Source: Burkholderiales bacterium (lineage in GTDB: Bacteria > Pseudomonadota > Gammaproteobacteria > Burkholderiales > Burkholderiaceae_C). From it: a DNA stretch of 5,147 nucleotides. Of the stretch, positions 1 to 5,147 are shown piece after piece. The first letter of the stretch is position 1. Every line of letters starts with the position of its first letter. Made by a program: the position numbers and the translations under genes. The notes under the pieces are model-generated. The model was given only the letters and a program-made list of their open reading frames with translations. It was not told the origin of the DNA and did no database searches. The DNA is taken from the NCBI GenBank assembly GCA_947450745.1, contig CANFYD010000324.1, forward strand, positions 1 to 5,147, read 5' to 3'.

Positions 1-301
1 CGCATTTGGTCGAGCCCACATCCATGAACAGTACGCCGGGGTGGACCAGGTGGCGAATCGCCTTCAGCGTGCTTTCGGTGGCCGACACCGGCACTGCCAG
101 CAGCACGATGTCGCAGCCCGCCACCGCTTGCAGCGCGGATTCAGCCACCGTATCGATGACGCCCAAGCGCTTGGCCGTTTCGGTGGTGGACGGTGATTTG
201 CTGTAACCGACCACATGCTCGACCAGGCCCGCTTTCTTCAGCGCCAGCGCGAACGAGCCGCCCATCAGGCCGCAGCCGATCACCCCGAGTTGCTTGAACA
301 T
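1..301 (-). CDS. tyrA: Prephenate dehydrogenase, TyrA family (5' part only)
   Basis: This enzyme oxidatively decarboxylates prephenate to 4-hydroxyphenylpyruvate in the cytoplasm, on the tyrosine branch of aromatic amino acid synthesis. Only the first 100 codons are present; the gene continues past the left edge. The visible part is the start of an N-terminal Rossmann nucleotide-binding domain. It has the glycine motif GCGLMGGS at residues 9-16, a second strand ending VVGYSKS at 30-36, the strand LLAVPV at 67-72, and the typical DVGSTK at 94-99. The end of the second strand has Ser and Lys where strictly NAD-dependent enzymes usually have an acidic residue, so NADP use is possible (inference). 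The ATG at 301-299 puts the glycine motif at the normal distance from the N-terminus. No Shine-Dalgarno sequence is visible, and the start is 6 bp after the pheA stop, so translational coupling is likely. The catalytic His region and the C-terminal helical domain lie outside the window. Another 2-hydroxyacid or 6-phosphogluconate-type dehydrogenase is less likely given the DVGSTK motif and the pheA neighbour. Confidence 0.93.
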   Translation of the reverse strand, partial: MFKQLGVIGCGLMGGSFALALKKAGLVEHVVGYSKSPSTTETAKRLGVIDTVAESALQAVAGCDIVLLAVPVSATESTLKAIRHLVHPGVLFMDVGSTKC

Positions 302-310
302 AAGCGCTTA
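301..310. repeat. 10-bp perfect palindrome bridging pheA stop and tyrA start
   Basis: The sequence TAAGCGCTTA is self-complementary. On the coding strand its first three bases are the TAA stop of pheA and its last base is the A of the tyrA ATG. A HindIII-like AAGCTT sits directly next to it at 310-315. It may simply be chance, or it may form a weak hairpin at the junction. It is far too short to be an intrinsic terminator and is not followed by a T-run. Confidence 0.4.
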
Positions 311-1417
311 AGCTTTCACCGGGTAGGCACCAATCACCTTGAAAAAGGCGCACAACTCGCGCAGCTCGGACAGCGCCGCCGCCACATGCGGCTGCGACGG
401 GTGGCCGTCCAAGTCGATGTAGAAGTAATAGTCCCACTGCCCGGTGCGGGCCGGGCGCGACTCCAGTCGGGTCATCGAGACGCCATGCGTCTTCAGCGGT
501 ACCAGCAAGTCATGCATGGCACCTGGCTGATTGGGCACCGAGACGATCAAGCTGGTGCAGTCCCGCGCGGTGGCCGGTGGCGCGGCCATCGTTTGCGGCA
601 AACAGATGATGGCGAAGCGGGTGCGGTTGTAGGCTTCGTCCTGGACCGCGTGGGCGACGATGTGCAGGCCGAACGCGGCCGAGGCACGCTCCCCGGCGAT
701 GGCGGCCCACGCCGGGTTGGTGGCCGCCAAGCGTGCGCCTTCGGCATTGCTCGACACCGCGCGCCGCTCGGCGTGGGGCAGGTGTTTGTTGAGCCAGTTC
801 TGGCATTGCGCCAAGGCTTGGGGGTGAGCCAGCACCGCTTCAACGCTGTCCAATGAATCCTGCAAACGCAGCAGGTTGTGGCGGATCAGCAAGCTGACCT
901 CGCCCACTACATGGGTGGGGGTGTGCAAGAACAGGTCGAGCGAGCGGGTCACCACGCCCTCGGTCATGTTCTCGACGCCCACCACGCCGTACTGCGCGCT
1001 GCCGCTGGCCGTGGCGTGGAACACCTCGTCAAAGCTGGAGCAATAAATCAGATCGGCAGCACCGCCGAAATACTCGATGGCCGCCTGTTCGCAAAAAGTA
1101 CCGACCGGGCCGAGCACAGCGACCCGTTGCGGCGACTCCAGCGCCAGGCAGGCTGACATGATCTCGCGCCAGATGGCTCCGACATGCTCGCCCTTCAGCG
1201 GGCCGGGGTTGGCTTCCTGCATCTTGGCGATCACTTGCGCCACGCGATCGGGGCGGAAAAACGGCGTACCTTCGCGCTTTTTGACCTCGCCGACCTGCTC
1301 GGCCACATGGGCGCGAGCGTTCAGCAGGGTCAGCAACTGGCTGTCCAGAGCGTCGATTTGATCGCGCAGCGAGGCCAGTTCGGGGGCAGCGGCTGCAGTG
1401 GGTAGGGTGTCAGCCAT
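308..1417 (-). CDS. pheA: Bifunctional chorismate mutase / prephenate dehydratase (P-protein)
   Basis: This cytoplasmic enzyme converts chorismate to prephenate and then to phenylpyruvate, the committed route to phenylalanine. At 369 aa it has the usual P-protein length and three domains. An AroQ-type chorismate mutase spans about residues 13-95, with Arg18, Arg35, Lys46 and Arg58 matching E. coli Arg11, Arg28, Lys39 and Arg51. The prephenate dehydratase spans about 98-275, opening with GPVGTF at 103-108 and carrying the catalytic TRF motif at 266-268. The ACT regulatory domain spans about 286-365, with PGAMHDLL at 298-305 and ESRP at 319-322. These two ACT motifs form the phenylalanine site in the family, so feedback inhibition by phenylalanine is expected. 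Oddities are Val59 at the position of E. coli Glu52 in the mutase site, and Gly147 and Met151 in the normally PxENS-like dehydratase motif. The ATG at 1417 lies 8 bp inside serC, with only a weak GAG as ribosome site, so coupling to serC is likely. TyrA follows after 6 bp. Confidence 0.97.
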   Translation of the reverse strand: MADTLPTAAAAPELASLRDQIDALDSQLLTLLNARAHVAEQVGEVKKREGTPFFRPDRVAQVIAKMQEANPGPLKGEHVGAIWREIMSACLALESPQRVAVLGPVGTFCEQAAIEYFGGAADLIYCSSFDEVFHATASGSAQYGVVGVENMTEGVVTRSLDLFLHTPTHVVGEVSLLIRHNLLRLQDSLDSVEAVLAHPQALAQCQNWLNKHLPHAERRAVSSNAEGARLAATNPAWAAIAGERASAAFGLHIVAHAVQDEAYNRTRFAIICLPQTMAAPPATARDCTSLIVSVPNQPGAMHDLLVPLKTHGVSMTRLESRPARTGQWDYYFYIDLDGHPSQPHVAAALSELRELCAFFKVIGAYPVKA

Positions 1418-2528
1418 GTTGAGTCTCGAATTCTGTCAAATAAGCCACCAACGCTTGCACGCCTTCCAGCGGCATCGCGTTGTAAATCGAGGCGCGCATG
1501 CCGCCGACCGATTTGTGACCTTTCAGCTGCAGCAAGCCACGGGCCCTGGCACCGTCCAGAAACACACCGTTCAGCGCTTCGTTGCGCAGATAAAAAGGGA
1601 TGTTCATGCGCGAGCGGCAATGCAAGGCGACACGGTTTTCGAACAGATTCGATTGGTCCAGGGCGGTGTAGAGCAGGCTGGCTTTGTCGATATTGCGTTG
1701 CTCAATGGCCGCCAAGCCGGTCTTGCCGGCATAGCTGAAGCGCTTCAGCCACTGAAACACCAGGCCGGCCACGTAGATGGAAAACGTCGGCGGCGTGTTG
1801 TACATCGACTTGGCGTCAGCCACCACCCGGTAGTCAAACGCCGATGGGCAAATCGGCAGAGCCTTGCCGAGCAGGTCGTCCCGCACATAAACCAGGGTCA
1901 AGCCGGCCGGCCCGATGTTCTTTTGAGCGCCGCCGAAGGCCAAGCCGACGCGTGACCAATCGATAGTCCGCGACAGTTGGTGGGACGAGCAGTCGATCAC
2001 CAGCGGCGCGTCGCTGCCGAGCGCTTTCAGGTCTGGCAATTGATGAAACTCGACACCGTCTATCGTCTCGTTGGTGCAGACATGGACGTAAGCGGCATCG
2101 GCCCGCAACTGCCACTCGGCCGCAGCGGGCAGGTCGGTGTAGCGGGTTGCCGCGCCGTTGGCGGCAATCTGCACATCGGCGTAGCGAGCGGCTTCTTGCG
2201 CGCTTTTCTTCGACCAAGCGCCGGTCACCACCACATCGACCTTGCCGCTTGCATTCAGTTGCGACAAATTCATCGGCACGATGGCGTTCTCGGCCAAGCC
2301 GCCCCCCTGCATGAAGAGGATGTGGAAGTTGGCCGGCACTTGCAGCAGGTCGCGCAGATCGGCTTCTGCCGTCTGCGCAATCTCGCTGAACTCCGGCCCG
2401 CGGTGGCTCATCTCCATCACGCTCATGCCGGAGCCCCGCCAGTCCAGCATTTCAGCCGCAACCTGGGCCAAAACCTCGTCGGGCAGCACCGCGGGGCCGG
2501 CGGAAAAATTGAACGGTCGTGAGCTCAT
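1410..2528 (-). CDS. serC: Phosphoserine aminotransferase
   Basis: This is a cytoplasmic PLP-dependent class V aminotransferase. It interconverts 3-phosphohydroxypyruvate and O-phosphoserine using glutamate (serine synthesis). In proteobacteria it also acts on the 4-phosphoerythronate-derived substrate in pyridoxal phosphate synthesis. The protein is 372 aa, close to the usual 360. Family landmarks are FNFSAGPAVLP at 6-16, SHRG at 41-44, NETIDG at 153-158, Asp179 for the pyridine nitrogen, GAQKNIGPAG at 200-209 with Lys203 as the Schiff-base lysine, NTPPTF at 244-249 and GGMRASIYNAMPLEG at 342-356. Trp105 matches the Trp that stacks on PLP in E. coli. The loop after Gln74 reads GGGLAENA, unlike the GGRGQF or GGASxQF forms I know. 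Position 339 is Lys where the E. coli enzyme has a phosphate-binding Arg. The ATG at 2528 gives the standard N-terminus, but there is no recognisable Shine-Dalgarno sequence. The gene starts 49 bp after the DUF2059 gene and its end overlaps pheA by 8 bp. Confidence 0.97.
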   Translation of the reverse strand: MSSRPFNFSAGPAVLPDEVLAQVAAEMLDWRGSGMSVMEMSHRGPEFSEIAQTAEADLRDLLQVPANFHILFMQGGGLAENAIVPMNLSQLNASGKVDVVVTGAWSKKSAQEAARYADVQIAANGAATRYTDLPAAAEWQLRADAAYVHVCTNETIDGVEFHQLPDLKALGSDAPLVIDCSSHQLSRTIDWSRVGLAFGGAQKNIGPAGLTLVYVRDDLLGKALPICPSAFDYRVVADAKSMYNTPPTFSIYVAGLVFQWLKRFSYAGKTGLAAIEQRNIDKASLLYTALDQSNLFENRVALHCRSRMNIPFYLRNEALNGVFLDGARARGLLQLKGHKSVGGMRASIYNAMPLEGVQALVAYLTEFETQHG

Positions 2529-2577
2529 CGGGTCGAAGGAATGTCGAAGTCGGGCGGGATGCTTTTACTTGAAGTGC
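2529..2577 (-). other. 49-bp spacer before serC, no clear signals
   Basis: This is the longest non-coding stretch in the window. On the coding strand it holds a short ACTTCAAGT inverted repeat at 2567-2575 and two TTCGA copies near the serC start. I see no AGGAG-type ribosome site, no convincing -35/-10 pair and no GC-rich stem followed by T residues. Transcription from the upstream gene probably continues into serC, although a promoter inside the end of that gene cannot be excluded. Confidence 0.5.
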
Positions 2578-3198
2578 TTACTTCTTGGTGGCCGAGGCCG
2601 CCGGTGCAGGAGCGGCCGCCTTGGGCGCGGTCACGCCCAATTGCTTGGCGACGCCTTGTTGCAGTGTTTTGAAGCGGGTGTCCAAGGTGCCGCCGACATC
2701 GGCCATCAGCTTTTCGGTCAGGACTTTTTGCAACTCGCCATTGACTTGACCGAACTTCTTGCTGACCGGTGACTCCAGCCAAGCCAGCACTTGCTTCAAC
2801 TCTTCTTCGGTGAACCGCTCGTCGAGCACCACGCCGATGGTGGTGGGCGACAACTTGATGGCCCGCTCCTTCATCATGGGTGCGTTGTCGTCGAAGAATT
2901 TCTTCAAGTCGGCTTCAATCGCCTTGCCGACCGCTTCGCGCTTGTCCGCCGGCACTTGCTGCAGGGCACCGCCAGCGCTTTGCATCAGGCCGGCGAGCGG
3001 TTGCTGCAGGATGTTGCGCGTGAGCATCTCGATACCGGGTTGCTGCAGCACCAGCAGCTTGGCGATCAGCTCCTTTTTGGCCGGCGACGACGCCTGCGCG
3101 GCGGTGCTTGCCGGGGCGGCACCTTGGGCAAAGCTCAGGTTGGCGGAACACAGCAGGGCCGCAACGGCCAGCATTTTCAGGGACTTGTTCAAGCTCAT
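2578..3198 (-). CDS. Exported DUF2059-family protein of unknown function
   Basis: This is a 206-aa protein whose biochemical role is not known. Residues 1-24 look like a Sec signal peptide: Lys5 and Lys8, a hydrophobic core MLAVAALLCSAN, then SFA followed by Gln25, a plausible signal peptidase I site. Cys17 is preceded by Leu rather than Gly, Ala or Ser, so it is not a lipobox and the product is probably periplasmic. The mature part begins with an Ala/Ser/Pro linker at 26-40. The helical remainder carries the DUF2059 signature at about 105-165, with RFTEEELKQVLAWLESPVSKKF at 128-149 shown by its Phe-Thr-Glu-Glu core and the Ser143-Pro144 pair. It ends in an Ala/Pro/Lys-rich tail at 191-206. 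The ATG at 3198 overlaps the gyrA stop as ATGA. An AAGGA directly abuts it with no spacer. Met9 is a poorer start because it removes the charged n-region. The family assignment is from recalled motif similarity, not a search. Confidence 0.85.
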   Translation of the reverse strand: MSLNKSLKMLAVAALLCSANLSFAQGAAPASTAAQASSPAKKELIAKLLVLQQPGIEMLTRNILQQPLAGLMQSAGGALQQVPADKREAVGKAIEADLKKFFDDNAPMMKERAIKLSPTTIGVVLDERFTEEELKQVLAWLESPVSKKFGQVNGELQKVLTEKLMADVGGTLDTRFKTLQQGVAKQLGVTAPKAAAPAPAASATKK

Positions 3199-5147
3199 TC
3201 CTTGGTGGTGGTGTCGTCAGCGGCGTCATCATTCGGTGATGTGCCATCGTCAGTCGGGGTTTCAGAGTCTGTAGCACCTTCAACAGCATCGTTCTCGACA
3301 ATGCGCTGCAGGCCGGAAAGCTTGGTGCCTTCATCCAGGGCGATCAGGGTCACGCCTTGGGTGGCACGGCCGAGCTCCCGGATCTCCGAGACGCGCGTGC
3401 GTACCAGCACGCCGCGGTCGGTGATCAGCATGATCTCGTCTTCGGCGCGCACCAGCGTGGCTGCGACCACCCGGCCATTGCGCTCGGTCTGCTGGATCGC
3501 GATCATGCCCTTGGTGCCGCGGCCGTGGCGGGTGTACTCAAGGATGTTGGTGCGCTTGCCGTAGCCGTTTTCGGTCGCGGTCAGGACTGACTGGGTGCCG
3601 TCATTTTCGGCCACCAGCATGGCGATCAGGCGCTGCTCAGGCTCCAGCATCATGCCGCGCACGCCGCGTGCCGTGCGGCCCAGCGAGCGCACATCGTCTT
3701 CATCGAAACGCACCGCCTTGCCGCCGTCGCTGAACAACATCACATCATGCTTGCCGTCGGTCAGAGCGGCGCCGATCAGGTGGTCGCCCTCATCCAGGGC
3801 AATCGCAATGATGCCGGACTTGCGCGGGTTGGCGAAGTCTTCCAGCGAGGTCTTCTTGACCGTGCCCAAAGCGGTGGCCATGAAGATGAAATGGCCCTCA
3901 GGGAAGACGCGGAACTCGCCCGTCAGCGGCAGCACGACGGTGATTTTCTCGTCCTGCTGCAGCGGGAACATATTGACGATGGGCCGGCCGCGCGAGTTGC
4001 GCGAGCCCTGCGGCACTTCCCAGACCTTTAACCAATAGACCCGGCCGCGGTTGCTGAAGCACAGAATCCAGTCGTGCGTGTTGGCGATGAAAAGCTGGTC
4101 GACCCAGTCGTCGTCCTTGGTCTGCGTGGCCTGCTTGCCGCGACCGCCGCGCTTTTGCGCCCGGTACTCGGACAGCGCCTGGCTCTTGATGTAGCCGGTG
4201 TGCGACAGCGTCACCACCATGTCGGTCGGCGTGATCAAGTCCTCGGTACCGAGTTCTTGCGGGTTGTGTTCGATCGCGCTGCGGCGGGCGCCGAGCTTGG
4301 TCTGGCCGAACTCTTGGCGTACCTGCACCAGCTCTTCGCCGATGATGGTGGTGACGCGCTCGGCGTGAGCCAGGATATGCAGCAGATCGGCGATCTCCAG
4401 CATGATTTCCTTGTACTCGGCGACGATCTTGTCCTGCTCCAGCCCAGTCAAACGCTGCAGACGCATCTGCAGAATCTCGCCGGCCTGGTCGTCCGACAAG
4501 CGGTACAGCCCGTCGTTTTGCATGCCAAAGATAGCGGGCAAGCCGGCCGGACGGTAGGCGTTGCGGCCGCCTTCGGTGTCGCCTTCGGCGCGCGCCAGCA
4601 TCTCGCGGACCAGCGAGGAGTCCCAGCTCTTGGCCATCAAGGCCGCTTTGGCGACCGGCGGGGTCGGCGAAGCCTTGATGGTGGCGATGAACTCATCGAT
4701 ATTGGCCATCGCCACGGCCAGGCCTTCCAGCACATGGCCGCGTTCGCGCGCCTTGCGCAGCTCGAAAATCGTCCGGCGCGTCACCACTTCACGGCGATGC
4801 TCCAGGAACACGATGATCAGGTCCTTCAGATTGCACAGCTTGGGCTGGCCGTCGATCAGGGCCACCATATTCATGCCGAAGGTGTCTTGCAGCTGGGTCT
4901 GTTTGTACAGATTGTTCAGGACCACCTCGGGCACTTCGCCGCGCTTCAGTTCGATCACCACCCGCATGCCGGACTTGTCGCTCTCGTCCTGGATGTGGCT
5001 GATGCCTTCGATCTTCTTCTCGTGCACCAACTCGGCGATGCGCTCCAGCAAGGTCTTTTTGTTGACCTGATAGGGGATCTCATCAACGATGATCGACTGA
5101 CGCGAACCCTTGTCGATGTCCTCGAAGTGGACCTTGGCCCGCATCAC
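3195..5147 (-). CDS. gyrA: DNA gyrase subunit A (3' part, N-terminus outside window)
   Basis: GyrA is the DNA-cleaving subunit of the A2B2 type II topoisomerase that introduces negative supercoils using ATP. The 650 codons here cover the end of the breakage-reunion domain and the whole C-terminal domain. By comparison with E. coli, about 230 residues are missing, including the active-site Tyr and the quinolone-resistance region, so neither can be assessed. Landmarks, numbered from the right edge, are EIPYQVNK at 23-30, GISHIQDESDKSGMR at 48-62, VVTRRTIFELRKAR at 121-134 and LTGLEQDKIVAEYKE at 233-247. The GyrA box QKRGGRG at 331-337 separates gyrase from topoisomerase IV ParC and is needed for DNA wrapping. 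Beta-pinwheel blades follow, with repeats such as RTARGVRG at 491-498. The chain ends in an acidic Asp/Glu/Thr-rich tail at about 617-650; such tails modulate supercoiling in E. coli. The reading frame is intact to TGA at 3197-3195, which overlaps the start of the next gene. The ATG at 5147 is internal, not the true start. Confidence 0.97.
   Translation of the reverse strand: MMRAKVHFEDIDKGSRQSIIVDEIPYQVNKKTLLERIAELVHEKKIEGISHIQDESDKSGMRVVIELKRGEVPEVVLNNLYKQTQLQDTFGMNMVALIDGQPKLCNLKDLIIVFLEHRREVVTRRTIFELRKARERGHVLEGLAVAMANIDEFIATIKASPTPPVAKAALMAKSWDSSLVREMLARAEGDTEGGRNAYRPAGLPAIFGMQNDGLYRLSDDQAGEILQMRLQRLTGLEQDKIVAEYKEIMLEIADLLHILAHAERVTTIIGEELVQVRQEFGQTKLGARRSAIEHNPQELGTEDLITPTDMVVTLSHTGYIKSQALSEYRAQKRGGRGKQATQTKDDDWVDQLFIANTHDWILCFSNRGRVYWLKVWEVPQGSRNSRGRPIVNMFPLQQDEKITVVLPLTGEFRVFPEGHFIFMATALGTVKKTSLEDFANPRKSGIIAIALDEGDHLIGAALTDGKHDVMLFSDGGKAVRFDEDDVRSLGRTARGVRGMMLEPEQRLIAMLVAENDGTQSVLTATENGYGKRTNILEYTRHGRGTKGMIAIQQTERNGRVVAATLVRAEDEIMLITDRGVLVRTRVSEIRELGRATQGVTLIALDEGTKLSGLQRIVENDAVEGATDSETPTDDGTSPNDDAADDTTTKE
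3199..3203 (-). promoter_or_regulatory. AAGGA directly abutting the DUF2059-gene start
   Basis: On the coding strand the last gyrA codons give AAGGA immediately before the ATG, with zero spacer. A working Shine-Dalgarno site normally has about 5-9 bases between it and the start. It is therefore a doubtful ribosome site for this gene. Re-initiation after gyrA through the ATGA overlap is the more likely mechanism (inference). Confidence 0.35.

Noticed and set aside
215..856. Plus-strand open frame of 213 codons opposite pheA and the tyrA start
   Set aside because: It is antisense to conserved motifs of both genes and its translation is low-complexity Arg/Gly/His-rich with no family resemblance.
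1434..1439. Perfect TTGACA hexamer on the minus strand just upstream of pheA
   Set aside because: No TATAAT-like element lies 16-18 bases downstream, and the hexamer is explained by coding sequence at the end of serC.
1398..2522. Plus-strand open frames opposite serC (1398-1955 and 1977-2522)
   Set aside because: They are mirror frames of a fully conserved SerC, with no ribosome site or domain of their own.
2567..2575. Inverted repeat ACTTgAAGT as a possible terminator after the DUF2059 gene
   Set aside because: The arms are only 4 bp, AT-rich and have no downstream T-run on the coding strand.
3145..3150. Cys17 in the DUF2059-protein signal peptide as a lipoprotein attachment site
   Set aside because: The residue before it is Leu, which does not fit the lipobox, and a better signal peptidase I site follows at SFA.
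3204..3212. GGTGGTGGT triplet repeat at the gyrA 3' end
   Set aside because: Three Thr codons (ACC) in an acidic low-complexity tail explain it; it is too short to be a meaningful repeat.
2791..3564. Long plus-strand open frame (257 codons) opposite gyrA and the DUF2059 gene
   Set aside because: It lies antisense across two well-supported genes, its composition is Arg/Gln/Leu-rich as expected of a mirror frame in GC-rich DNA, and it has no recognisable domain.
4561..5070. Plus-strand open frame of 169 codons opposite gyrA
   Set aside because: It is Ser/Arg-rich antisense translation of conserved GyrA sequence with no recognisable protein family.

Overview
The window is a solid block of five genes, all read from the minus strand. 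In transcription order they are gyrA (3' two thirds, entering from the right edge), a small exported DUF2059-family protein, serC, pheA (bifunctional P-protein) and the first 100 codons of a tyrA-type prephenate dehydrogenase, which runs off the left edge. About 99% of the bases are coding. The only non-coding stretches are 49 bp before serC and 6 bp between pheA and tyrA. No RNA gene, mobile element, CRISPR array or clear terminator was seen. The plus strand shows no convincing gene; its open frames are antisense shadows typical of GC-rich DNA.

The moderately high GC content and the order gyrA - small exported protein - serC - pheA - tyrA point to a betaproteobacterium of the order Burkholderiales. 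The direct pheA-tyrA junction, with no hisC-like aminotransferase between them, suggests a Comamonadaceae-like lineage. This placement is inferred from remembered gene order and has not been tested by a search. In such genomes the cluster usually continues with aroA, cmk and rpsA, which would lie beyond the left edge.

Functionally, positions 5147-3195 encode the DNA gyrase A subunit (end of the breakage-reunion domain, GyrA box, C-terminal DNA-wrapping domain and acidic tail). Its stop codon overlaps the start of the DUF2059 gene by 4 bp. After a 49-bp gap come serC (phosphoserine aminotransferase, for serine and probably pyridoxal phosphate synthesis), pheA (chorismate to prephenate to phenylpyruvate) and tyrA (prephenate to 4-hydroxyphenylpyruvate). 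SerC overlaps pheA by 8 bp and pheA is 6 bp from tyrA, so these three are probably co-transcribed and translationally coupled. PheA and TyrA share prephenate as the branch point between phenylalanine and tyrosine.

I did not find an undescribed system here; this is ordinary core-genome sequence. The points most worth a second look are small: a valine where the chorismate mutase active site normally has glutamate, altered residues in the prephenate dehydratase ENS-type motif, a non-standard SerC cofactor-binding loop, and unusual start signals at the gene junctions.
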